DNA of 64,000 bases, taken from Glycomyces lechevalierae (GTDB lineage: Bacteria; Actinomycetota; Actinomycetes; Mycobacteriales; Micromonosporaceae). Position 1 is the first letter of the stretch; every line of letters begins with the position of its first letter. Below the pieces are notes generated by a model. It had not been told where the DNA came from. It made no database searches and saw only the letters and a program-made list of their open reading frames with translations. The DNA lies in NCBI RefSeq assembly GCF_027622945.1, contig NZ_JAPZVQ010000006.1:142603-206602 (forward strand), given 5' to 3'. Shown piece by piece: positions 35,048-45,191 of this stretch. Position numbers and translations under genes: made by a program.

Positions 35048-35707
35048 TCACTGCGCGGCGGTCGTCGCGCTCGTCTCGAGCGCGGCCTGGACCGGACGCA
35101 GCTCCGGCGGGGCCACACCCGTGTCGATCCACTCCGCCAAGCGCTCGCGGTCGACGATGAGCACGCCGAGCTGCGCGGCCACGGCCTCATTGCGCGCGGC
35201 GTGGTGCATCCAGTGCAGGTTCGCGTTGGTGATGAGCACGCCCGCGTCGCAGTCCCAGCGGGCCTTGATCTCCCCGCCGAGGATCTGCACGTGGCGGTTG
35301 CCGTTGCGCCGCCGCATCGTCTTGTCGTCCTTCTTGGCGCGCACGATGATGCGCTGGCCGTTGTTGAAGGTGACCACGAAGTTGCAGCCGAGGTCGTTCT
35401 TGCGGTGGCCGAACTTCTTGACGCGCTTGGCGTCCAGACCGACCAGGAGCTGGCCGGCCATGGCGTCGAAGGCCGGGATGTTCATCTTGTCGACGCTGCG
35501 CATGAGGGCGTGCCGCTCGGCGGAGACCGCGCGGTCGCGGTGCTCGTGCCCGCGGCTGCGGAACAGGATCCAGCCCGCGAGTGCGGTGCCGCCCAACAGG
35601 ATCGCTATGGACGCGAACCAGGCCCAGTGGTCCGCTATGAATCCGAGAACGAAGTAACCGAGGATGAGAACGGCGATTCCCGCTCCGACTCTGAGAATCA
35701 CGGACAA
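35048..35707 (-). CDS. Membrane-anchored Mrr-like restriction endonuclease-fold protein
   Basis: 219 residues from the chosen start. Two membrane helices (about 5-45) are followed by a soluble domain of the Mrr_cat type: FDAMAGQLLVGLDAKRVKKFGH, D-x(n)-VRAKK in place of the usual D-x(n)-QxK, and the late GVLITNANLHWMHHAARNEAVAAQLGVLIVDRERLAEWI that is characteristic of the family. The Gln of QxK is Ala/Arg here, so nuclease activity is uncertain. TTG 35707 is chosen because GGAGG stands six bases upstream; the frame is open to an ATG at 35812. Isolated, with no methylase nearby. Confidence 0.68.
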   Translation of the reverse strand: MSVILRVGAGIAVLILGYFVLGFIADHWAWFASIAILLGGTALAGWILFRSRGHEHRDRAVSAERHALMRSVDKMNIPAFDAMAGQLLVGLDAKRVKKFGHRKNDLGCNFVVTFNNGQRIIVRAKKDDKTMRRRNGNRHVQILGGEIKARWDCDAGVLITNANLHWMHHAARNEAVAAQLGVLIVDRERLAEWIDTGVAPPELRPVQAALETSATTAAQ

Positions 35708-35819
35708 GGCGGCCTCCACTGGGTTGAGAGGGCTCGACAGGTTCACGGCCCGCGGCGTCGCCGCGAGACGTCTAGCGTCTAGCTTTATGTCACCTGTGAT
35801 GTCGCAGTGCAAATGTCAC

Positions 35820-35903
35820 GGCTCGCAAGCGTCGCCTGCAGTGCCAATGCATGGCTCGCAAGCGTCGCCATGACGTGTCAGCTCATGGCTAGCAAGCTTC
35901 GCC
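35820..35903. repeat. Three GGCTCGCAAGC(G/T)TCGCC repeats
   Basis: 17-bp copies at 35820-35836, 35853-35869 and 35887-35903, spaced 33 and 34 bp. They are the reverse complement of the GGCGAAGCTTGCGAGCC core found twice at 8740-8800. They lie in the 344-bp divergent gap 35708-36051 upstream of rsmI, which holds no gene. Confidence 0.75.
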
Positions 35904-36051
35904 ATGACTATGAGTATCCGTTACCGTTCGCTCACGCGTAAGGTCACTGTCCGGTACCCGACAGCTTGGCCCGGCATCCTGCATGTGCGGCCCGTCCCGA
36001 CACGGTCACCGAGCCGGTGCCCCGCCCTCGTTGGTGGGGGATACTGGCCGG

Positions 36052-36903
36052 ATGTCGACATCTTCAACGGGCGTTTTGGTGCTTCTCGGTGCGCCCCTGG
36101 GAAATCCAGAGGACGCCTCGTCTCGGCTCCGGACCGAGCTGGCCCGCGCCGACGTCATCGCCGCAGAGGATACCCGGCGGCTGCGGCGGCTCCTCAGCGA
36201 ACTGGATGTCGTTCCCACCGCGCAGATCACGTCGTATTTCGAGGCGAACGAGGCGGGGAAAACGTCAACCCTTCTCGAACAATTGTACGATGGAAAACGG
36301 GTCGCCGTCATCACCGACGGCGGCATGCCCTCGGTCTCCGACCCGGGTTTCCGCCTGGTGAAGGCCGCGATCGACGGCGGGGTGGCGGTGACCTGCGCGC
36401 CGGGCGCGAGCGCGGTGACGACGGCGCTGGCGCTCTCGGGGATGCCCTGCGACCGGTTCTGCTTCGAGGGGTTCGCGCCGCGCAAGGACGGCGAGCGGCG
36501 GCGCCTCTTCGGCGAACTCGCCGAGGAGAAGCGCACCATGGTCTTCTTCGAATCGCCGCGGCGCGTCGAGGACACCTTGCGCGCCATGGCCTCCGTCTTC
36601 GGCGGCGACCGGCCCGCGGCGCTCTGCCGCGAGCTCACCAAGACCCACGAGGAGATCCGCCGCGGCGGCCTCGCCGAACTCGCCGAGGGCGCGGCGGCCG
36701 ACCCGCCGCGCGGCGAGATCACCCTGGTCGTCTCGGGCTGGACCGGCCCGGACGCGAGCGACGCCACCCCGGAGGCGATGGCCGCAGCGGTGGCCGCGCT
36801 CGAAGCGGCCGGCACCGACCGGAAACTCGCCATGAAAGAAGTCGCGGTCCGCTACGGCGTCAGCCGGCGGGACGTCTACGACGCGGTCCTGAAGGCGGAC
36901 TGA
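36052..36903 (+). CDS. rsmI: 16S rRNA (cytidine1402-2'-O)-methyltransferase RsmI
   Basis: 283-residue SAM-dependent rRNA methylase of the tetrapyrrole-methylase fold. Visible motifs: VLLGAPLGNPEDASSRL near residue 10 (family TPIGNL region), AEDTRR near 40, ITDGGMPSVSDPGFRLV (SAM site) near 85-105 and PGASAVTTALALSGMP near 120-135. It fine-tunes decoding at the P site. ATG 36052 follows GATACT by six bases and lacks a ribosome site; the open frame to 35983 is not conserved. Confidence 0.93.
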   Translation: MSTSSTGVLVLLGAPLGNPEDASSRLRTELARADVIAAEDTRRLRRLLSELDVVPTAQITSYFEANEAGKTSTLLEQLYDGKRVAVITDGGMPSVSDPGFRLVKAAIDGGVAVTCAPGASAVTTALALSGMPCDRFCFEGFAPRKDGERRRLFGELAEEKRTMVFFESPRRVEDTLRAMASVFGGDRPAALCRELTKTHEEIRRGGLAELAEGAAADPPRGEITLVVSGWTGPDASDATPEAMAAAVAALEAAGTDRKLAMKEVAVRYGVSRRDVYDAVLKAD

Positions 36904-37070
36904 GCGGCATCAAGCAGAAGCCATAAAGCCAAACAAGAGCTTCCGCCAGTAGGCGATCGGATGCGTGTGCGCGTTCGACCCCGGGAACGAGTGTCGGTGG
37001 GACCCCCTACTCTCCGGACTGACTGGTGATCAAGTGTGACCACCACTTCCGACTGAAGGGGCGCCCCAGC

Positions 37071-37766
37071 ATGACCAGTATCTTCACCGTGTCCGTAGAT
37101 TCGGTCGAAGGCTCGACACTCCGTGGGAGGGTGCACGTCATCAACCCCGACGTCCCATTTGTGCCACAGGAGACCGTCTTCCCCCTGTCTCTCCTGGTGG
37201 ACGCCTGGTGGCACCTGGATAACGGGTTTCTGCACAACGAAGACGATGAGGAGGGCGGCGGAGAGCGATACCCCTTCACCGACGAGCAGGGCAAGGCCAT
37301 CGCAGCAGGCATGCGGCTGAAGGACGAGTTCTGGAAGCTCTACGAATTCATCCTCGGTAAGGAGATAAGGGTTACCAAGGATGGGTACCTGCTCGCGGAC
37401 GACGGCAAGACCATCCTCGAGCCCAGGCGCAAAGCGGAGGACGTGTACAAGCTGAGCGGGGGCAGCCGCCCCGGCTATTCCGTGTTTACTTCCGGCAACG
37501 CCGAGGAGTTCTCACAATGCGCCGCCGACATCGTGACCTCCTACGACATCAGCCCCTACCGGAACGCCCCGCACCTGAGCGAGGCCGCAGTGCTGGAGGA
37601 TCCGGAGGAGCTGGACGTATGGGATGGGCTGGAGCTGGAGGAGGACTACTCCTTCGCTGAGATCCCTTACGCAGAGATTGTGGTGACCGTCAGCGACGCG
37701 GGCTACCTGGAACACATGGTCGCCGGCATGCGCTGGGACACGACCATGACAGGGCATGTGTGCTGA
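37071..37766 (+). CDS. Orphan acidic protein, unknown, atypical codon use
   Basis: 231 residues, very acidic (Asp/Glu-rich loops such as NEDDEEGGGERY and EDPEELDVWDGLELEEDYSF). No membrane helix, signal peptide or known motif. Codon use differs from neighbours: ATA, AGG and GTT appear in a row near 37370 and A/T third positions are common, pointing to recent acquisition. ATG 37071 lies behind GAAGGGG; GTG 37026 is in the same frame. Size, acidity and isolation resemble immunity-type cargo proteins, which is only a guess. Confidence 0.6.
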   Translation: MTSIFTVSVDSVEGSTLRGRVHVINPDVPFVPQETVFPLSLLVDAWWHLDNGFLHNEDDEEGGGERYPFTDEQGKAIAAGMRLKDEFWKLYEFILGKEIRVTKDGYLLADDGKTILEPRRKAEDVYKLSGGSRPGYSVFTSGNAEEFSQCAADIVTSYDISPYRNAPHLSEAAVLEDPEELDVWDGLELEEDYSFAEIPYAEIVVTVSDAGYLEHMVAGMRWDTTMTGHVC

Positions 37767-37898
37767 GAACTCGTAACATGATGGTTCCCACGCATTCGAT
37801 GACCTACTGGCGGACGCTCTAAGCGGATATATGCCCCTAAGGGACCCCTGGCGCAAAAGTACCCGCATAGTCCGACGATCCGGCCTCGTGAGCGGGGC

Positions 37899-39002
37899 TC
37901 ACAGCTCGTCGAACTTGAAGGTCTTCCACGAGACGAACGCGACCACCGCCGCGAAGGCGGCGAGGAAGCCGATCTGCGGCAGGACCGCCGACGGCGGCTC
38001 GCCGTAGACCACGACCGACTGCAGCGCCTCGTTCAGGTACCGCATCGGCGACGCGTACGAGATCCACTGCACCCACTGCGGCGACAGCGCCAGCGGGTAG
38101 AACGCGCCCGACACGAACGCCATCGGCATCGTCACCAGGTTGCTCAGCCCCGCCGCGGCCGGGCTCGTCTGCGCGATGCCGCCGATGACCACGCCGATCG
38201 CCAGGAACGCGAGCGTCCCCAGCAGCACCAGCGGCGCCGCGAACCACGTCCACGCCGAGAGCCGCAGCCCGAACCCCAAGGCCGCCACCGTCAGGAACAC
38301 CGCGGTCTGCCCGAGCGCCACCACGAGGTTCACCGAGACCTTCGCACCCAGGAACGTGCGCACCGAAGCGGGCGTCAGGCGAAGCCGCCGCAGCAGCTTG
38401 TCGCGCTTCCAGTCCACGATCGTGCCGGCCGCGCCGAACACGCCCGAGATCGCCACGCCCCACGCCAGGATGCCCGGCGCGAGGTACTGGATCGGCTGCA
38501 GCGCACCGCCGTCGGCCTCCTCGACCTCGGTCGCCAGCACCGGCTCGCCCGGGGCCGCAGCCGAGAGGACCTCGACGTTCACGTCGTCGACCAGCGCCGA
38601 GAGCCGCCCCTCGGCGATCGCGCCCGACGTCGAGCTCGTCCCCGACGGGTAGATGCGCACCGTGGAGCCGTCCTGCACCACTGCGGCGTCCGCGTCGCCC
38701 TCGCGCAGCATCGCCAGCGCCGCGTCCAGGTCGGCCGCCTCGGTGACGGTGAACTCGCCTTCGTCCGCGCCCTCGAGCACCGCGACGTCGCCGACCGCGA
38801 CGATCCGCGAGGCCGCGGTGTCGCCGGAGCCGAACACGCTCGCCAGCAGCACCATGAACATGAGCGGCAGCAGGATGGTGAAGAAGATCTGGCTGCGGTC
38901 GCGGATCCATCCGCGACCCAGCGCCTTGAACAGGCTCAGGTATGCGCGGCCCCCCGCACGCTCGGCGCGCTCGGTACGCGCTTCGGCCGTATCCAGGCTC
39001 AT
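37899..39002 (-). CDS. ABC-2 type transporter permease
   Basis: 367 residues with one N-terminal helix (about 38-58), an extracytoplasmic domain of ~120 residues and a five-helix C-terminal bundle from about 175, the layout of ABC-2/YhgE-like exporters. It overlaps the ATPase stop (ATGA), so the two are translationally coupled. A shadow frame would extend it to 39698, but the true start is the ATG at 39002. Exports an unknown lipid, drug or peptide. This is the second such exporter pair in the window and is unrelated in detail to the one at 95-1942. Confidence 0.88.
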   Translation of the reverse strand: MSLDTAEARTERAERAGGRAYLSLFKALGRGWIRDRSQIFFTILLPLMFMVLLASVFGSGDTAASRIVAVGDVAVLEGADEGEFTVTEAADLDAALAMLREGDADAAVVQDGSTVRIYPSGTSSTSGAIAEGRLSALVDDVNVEVLSAAAPGEPVLATEVEEADGGALQPIQYLAPGILAWGVAISGVFGAAGTIVDWKRDKLLRRLRLTPASVRTFLGAKVSVNLVVALGQTAVFLTVAALGFGLRLSAWTWFAAPLVLLGTLAFLAIGVVIGGIAQTSPAAAGLSNLVTMPMAFVSGAFYPLALSPQWVQWISYASPMRYLNEALQSVVVYGEPPSAVLPQIGFLAAFAAVVAFVSWKTFKFDEL

Positions 39003-39916
39003 GCCCGCCACTCCCGTCCGGTCACGTGCAAGAACACGTCCTCGAGGTTCGCCGTGCGCACCGCCAGGCCGTCCAGGGCCCCGTCCGACGCCAGCTCGGT
39101 GAGCAGTTTCCGCGGGTCGCGGGTCTCGAAGACGACCGCGGCCTCGTCGGCGGTCCACGGCTCTCCGGCCGCGAGCGCCTGGACGCGCTCGCCGCTGAGC
39201 TGCCCGGCGGCCACGGTCACCTTGGTGGGCGCGTCGAGGCTCCGCACGAACCCGGCCGGCGAGTCGACGGCGCGGATCTTCCCGGCGTCCATGATCGCGA
39301 CCCGGTCGCAGAGCGCCTCGGCCTCCTCCATGTAGTGCGTCGTCAGCACCACCGTGCGGCCCTCGGCGTTGATCGAGCGCATGAGGTCCCACAGGTTCCG
39401 CCGGGCCTGCGGGTCGAGCGCGGCGGTCGGCTCGTCGAGGAACACCAGCTCGGGGTCGCCCACGAGCGCGCACGCGATGGAGAGCCGCTGCTGCTGGCCG
39501 CCGGAGAGCTTCTCGCAGCGCACGTTCGCGTGCTCGGTGAGGCCCACGAGCTCCAGCATCTCGGCCGCGCGGGCCTTCGACGCCCCGTAGAGCTGCGCGA
39601 ACGTCTCGATCTGCTCGCGGGCGGTCAGGAACTCGAAGAACGCGGACGCCTGGAGCTGCACGCCGAGGCGGCCGGTCAGCTCGGGGGAGTGCGGCCACGG
39701 CGAGAGGCCGAGGAGGCGCACCGTCCCGGAGTCGGGTTTGCGCAGGCCCTCGACGATCTCGAGGGTCGTGGTCTTCCCGGCCCCGTTCGGGCCGAGGATG
39801 CCGAAGAACTCGCCGCGCTCGACGCGGAAGCTCACGCCGTCGACCGCGCGGACCTCACCGGTCCCGCGGCCGCGGTAGGTCTTGCGGAGGTCGGCGACCT
39901 CGATGGCGGCGTCCAT
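38999..39916 (-). CDS. ABC exporter ATP-binding protein
   Basis: 305-residue ATPase with Walker [10 protein letters not shown] near residue 45, signature LSGGQQQRLSIACAL near 140 and Walker B LVFLDEPTAALD. A C-terminal ~80-residue extension ending LEDVFLHVTGREW is typical of multidrug-type (CcmA-like) ATPases. ATG 39916. Drives the permease at 37899-39002. Confidence 0.93.
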   Translation of the reverse strand: MDAAIEVADLRKTYRGRGTGEVRAVDGVSFRVERGEFFGILGPNGAGKTTTLEIVEGLRKPDSGTVRLLGLSPWPHSPELTGRLGVQLQASAFFEFLTAREQIETFAQLYGASKARAAEMLELVGLTEHANVRCEKLSGGQQQRLSIACALVGDPELVFLDEPTAALDPQARRNLWDLMRSINAEGRTVVLTTHYMEEAEALCDRVAIMDAGKIRAVDSPAGFVRSLDAPTKVTVAAGQLSGERVQALAAGEPWTADEAAVVFETRDPRKLLTELASDGALDGLAVRTANLEDVFLHVTGREWRA

Positions 39917-40119
39917 AGCCGTTAACGCTATGCCATGGGCCTCTGTGACTGGGTTCTCGCCTCACGGGTGTACGCGGACCGGGCTCGTACACCCGGGGTT
40001 GCAAGCAGGCCGGCAAGCGCTCCTTTCACACCCTCCGTAACAAGACCGTGAGCCGAACTTCATCGCACCGGCACAGGTGCCGCACAACCAGGCAACGACG
40101 CTCCGTGAATGTAGTGCCC

Positions 40120-41535
40120 ATGACATCGACTCTGACGCAATCGACGGCTGAAAAGCCCACCGCTGCCCGCAAGGGCTGGATCGCCGACTGGCGCCCGGAC
40201 GACGAGGCCTTCTGGAAGGCGACCGGCAAGTCGGTCGCCAGGCGCAACCTCATCTGGTCGGTCGTCGCCGAGCACCTGGGCTTCTCCGTATGGGTGATGT
40301 TCAGCATCATCACCCCCTACCTGGCCGCGGCAGGGTACGACTTCACCGTCAGCCAACTGTTCTGGCTCACCGCGGTGCCGAACCTCGTCGGCTCGTTCCT
40401 GCGCATCCCGTACACGGCCGCCGTGGCGATCTTCGGCGGACGCAACTGGACCATCATCACGGCGATGCTCCTGGTCATCCCGACCACGCTCCTGGCCTAC
40501 TGCGTCATGACGCCCGGCACGCCGTACTGGCTGTTCATCGTCGCCGGCGTCACCGCCGGATTCGGCGGCGGCAACTTCGCCTCCTCGATGGCGAACATCT
40601 CCTACTTCTACCCGGAGCGCGCCCGCGGCACGGCCCTCGGCATCAACGCCGCGGGCGGCAACATCGGCGTCCCGGCCGTGCAGTTCATCGGCCCGTTCCT
40701 CATCGTCGCCGGCGTCGCCGGGACCTCCCAGGGCGTCAACGACGCGGGCAAGAGCATCTTCCTGCACAACGTGCCCATCCTCTGGATGCTCCTGGCCGTC
40801 TTCGCCGCGTTCATGGCCTGGCGCTTCATGGACAACCTCTCGGTGGCGCGCACTCCGATCAAGGAGCAGCTGCCCGCGCTGACACGCAGCCACACCTGGA
40901 TCATGAGCCTCCTCTACATCGGGACGTTCGGTTCCTTCATCGGCTACTCCTTCGCGTTCCCCCTGGTCATCAAGCTTTCCTTCCCGGAGTTCAACGCTCT
41001 GTGGATCGCCGCCCTCGGCCCGCTCGTAGGCTCCGTCTTCCGCCCCTTCGGCGGCTGGCTCGCCGACAAGCGCGGCGGCGCCCCCATCACCAGCATCGCG
41101 TTGATCCTCATGGGCATCGGAGCGCTCGGCGCGATCTGGGGCATCAACAGCCACTCGTTCCCGCTGTTCTTCACCTCCTTCATGGTGCTGTTCCTGATGA
41201 GCGGCATCGCCAACGGCTCCACCTACCGGTCGATCCCGGCGATCTTCCAAGCCGAGGCCAACGCCGCGGCCGGGGGCCAGGCCAGCGAGGTCGAGATCGT
41301 CAAGGCCAAGAAGCTCACCGCCGCGGCCCTCGGGTGGATCGGCGCCATCGGCGCCTTCGGCGGGTTCCTCGTCAACCAGGGCTTCCGCATCGCCAACGAG
41401 GAGACCGGCTCGGTCGTCCCCGCCATGTGGGTCTTCGTGGGCGGCTACGCGGTCTTCCTGGTCATCAACTGGTGGTGCTACCAGCGCACGGTCTTCCTGG
41501 AGAAGGCCCCCAGCCTCGCCCACGCCAAAGTCTGA
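40120..41535 (+). CDS. narK: Nitrate/nitrite transporter NarK
   Basis: MFS nitrate importer or nitrate/nitrite antiporter, 471 residues with about twelve membrane helices. Family signature segments are NFASSMANISYFYPERARGTALGINAAGGNIG near residues 150-180 (nitrate signature 1, glycine-rich) and the second-half LMSGIANGSTYRSIPAIF. ATG 40120 is the first Met before the conserved part; no strong ribosome site. Upstream GTAAC-N6-GTGAG near 40037 is a weak GlnR-like half site. It delivers substrate for NasA encoded next. Confidence 0.93.
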   Translation: MTSTLTQSTAEKPTAARKGWIADWRPDDEAFWKATGKSVARRNLIWSVVAEHLGFSVWVMFSIITPYLAAAGYDFTVSQLFWLTAVPNLVGSFLRIPYTAAVAIFGGRNWTIITAMLLVIPTTLLAYCVMTPGTPYWLFIVAGVTAGFGGGNFASSMANISYFYPERARGTALGINAAGGNIGVPAVQFIGPFLIVAGVAGTSQGVNDAGKSIFLHNVPILWMLLAVFAAFMAWRFMDNLSVARTPIKEQLPALTRSHTWIMSLLYIGTFGSFIGYSFAFPLVIKLSFPEFNALWIAALGPLVGSVFRPFGGWLADKRGGAPITSIALILMGIGALGAIWGINSHSFPLFFTSFMVLFLMSGIANGSTYRSIPAIFQAEANAAAGGQASEVEIVKAKKLTAAALGWIGAIGAFGGFLVNQGFRIANEETGSVVPAMWVFVGGYAVFLVINWWCYQRTVFLEKAPSLAHAKV

Positions 41536-41576
41536 CCCGCAACCTCGAACACGGCAGAGTCGCCGTCGAGCCCCAC

Positions 41577-41611
41577 GGCCCGCAATCGTCTCCTACGGAC
41601 GATTGCGGGCC
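41577..41611 (+). terminator. Hairpin terminator after narK
   Basis: Perfect 14-bp stem GGCCCGCAATCGTC with a 7-base loop, 42 bp after the narK stop. It implies that nasA has its own promoter. Confidence 0.82.
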
Positions 41612-41613
41612 AC

Positions 41614-41651
41614 TTAGCATTCCGGAAACATTGCTCACGTGACGCCGAAAC
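41614..41651 (+). promoter_or_regulatory. GlnR-type box array upstream of nasA
   Basis: Four 5-bp boxes at exact 11-bp steps: TTAGC (41614), GAAAC (41625), CACGT (41636), GAAAC (41647). The two GAAAC boxes match the b half-sites of the actinobacterial GlnR consensus (GTnAC-N6-GAAAC repeated), the other two are imperfect a sites. The first 25 bp are almost the same as the array before the nirB operon at 55018. It ends 22 bp before the nasA ATG. Confidence 0.6.
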
Positions 41652-41673
41652 GACGCGCGGTCACACTCGCCGC

Positions 41674-43722
<2,049 letters not shown>

Positions 43723-43785
43723 GCGCGCTTCGGCCCCAACGGCAACGAACTGGTGCATATCCGGTTACGGTGCTAGCTTTTCGAG

Positions 43786-45030
43786 GTGCCGACACTCTCC
43801 TCCCGGCTGCGGTCGCTCCTCCCCGATCCCGGACCCGCGCGAGCGCTCACGATCGCGTCGTTCCCCTCCTCGATCGGCCGGGGCCTGTTCATCACCGCCT
43901 CCGTCGTGTTCTTCACGAAGTCCGTGGGCCTGTCCCCGTTGCAGGTCGGCACCGGCCTGACGATCGCCGCGTGCATCGGCCTCCTCGCGGGCGTCCCCAT
44001 GGGGCACCTGGCCGACCGGATCGGCCCGCGCACCATGACGATCGTCTTCGGCCTCGTCGTGGCCGGCGTCATCAACCTGTACTTCCTCGTCTCGACCTGG
44101 CCGCTCTTCGTGGCCGTCGCGAGCCTCGTCTCCGTGGGCCAGTCGGCGTTCCAGGCTTCGCGCGGCGCGCTCATCGCCGGCAGCGTCCCGTCCGAGCAGC
44201 GCGTCCGCACGCGCGCCTATCTGCGCGTGGTCACCAACGTCGGCTGGATGGTCGGCTCCCCGCTCGCGGGACTCGCCCTCTTCTTCGACACCCGCGCGGC
44301 CTACGCCTCCGTGATCGCGGCGACCGGCGCGGTCACCGCGCTCGGCGCGCTGCTCTACCTCCGCGTGCCGCCAGTGGTGCCCCAGCACGCCTCGAAGCGC
44401 GAATCGATCAGCGCGGCCCTGCGCGACCGCCCGTACGTCGCCCTCACCGTGCTGAACGCGGTCCTGACCATCCACTTCGGCATCACCAACGTCGCCATCC
44501 CGCTGTGGGTGCTCGAACGCACCGAGGCCCCGGCCTGGGTCGTCTCCGCCCTGTTCGTCGTCAACACCATCATGATCGTCACCCTCCAGGTACGCACCAG
44601 CCGCGGCAGCGCCACCGTCCCCGGAGCCGCACGCGCCCAACGAGTCGGCGGCCTCCTCCTCGCCGGCGCCTGCATGCTCTACGCCCTCAGCGCCGGCTGG
44701 CCCGCCTGGGCGGCCGCCGCGATCCTCGTCGCCGGCGCCGCCGTCCACGCCTTCGGCGAGCTCTACATGGCCGCCGGCGGCTGGGGCCTCTCCTACGAAC
44801 TCGCCCCCGACCACGCCCAAGGCCAGTACCAAGGCCTGTACAACACCGGCTTCCAAGTGGCCGACATCGTCGCCCCCGCCGTCCTCTCCGTGGCCGTCAT
44901 CGGACTCGGCTGGCCCGGCTGGGTCCTCATGGCCGCCTGCTTCGCCACCGCCGGACTCCTGGTCCCCGCGGCGGCCCGCTGGGCCGTCCGCACCAGGCCC
45001 GTCACCAGCGAACCCGTTCCCACACCCTGA
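43786..45030 (+). CDS. MFS transporter, DHA1-like
   Basis: 414-residue major facilitator with about twelve helices and the loop 2-3 motif GHLADRIGPRTM (MFS signature G-x-x-x-D-R-x-G-x-R). Substrate unknown; similar proteins are predicted drug or metabolite exporters. GTG 43786 follows TAGCTT by six bases without a ribosome site, a leaderless pattern. It is probably independent of nasA. Confidence 0.85.
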   Translation: MPTLSSRLRSLLPDPGPARALTIASFPSSIGRGLFITASVVFFTKSVGLSPLQVGTGLTIAACIGLLAGVPMGHLADRIGPRTMTIVFGLVVAGVINLYFLVSTWPLFVAVASLVSVGQSAFQASRGALIAGSVPSEQRVRTRAYLRVVTNVGWMVGSPLAGLALFFDTRAAYASVIAATGAVTALGALLYLRVPPVVPQHASKRESISAALRDRPYVALTVLNAVLTIHFGITNVAIPLWVLERTEAPAWVVSALFVVNTIMIVTLQVRTSRGSATVPGAARAQRVGGLLLAGACMLYALSAGWPAWAAAAILVAGAAVHAFGELYMAAGGWGLSYELAPDHAQGQYQGLYNTGFQVADIVAPAVLSVAVIGLGWPGWVLMAACFATAGLLVPAAARWAVRTRPVTSEPVPTP

Positions 45031-45191
45031 CTTTCGTCCGAAACACCGCCCGCGTATCTCGGTCCAAAGACGGAGACGGTTCGGACAGAAGACCCATGCG
45101 GCCGAGGCCTCCGCGTTTCTACCGTGGAATGGCGGCCCGGTCCCGCACAGCGACCGGGCCGACCACTCCCATTCGAGACCAGGAGCTTGAC

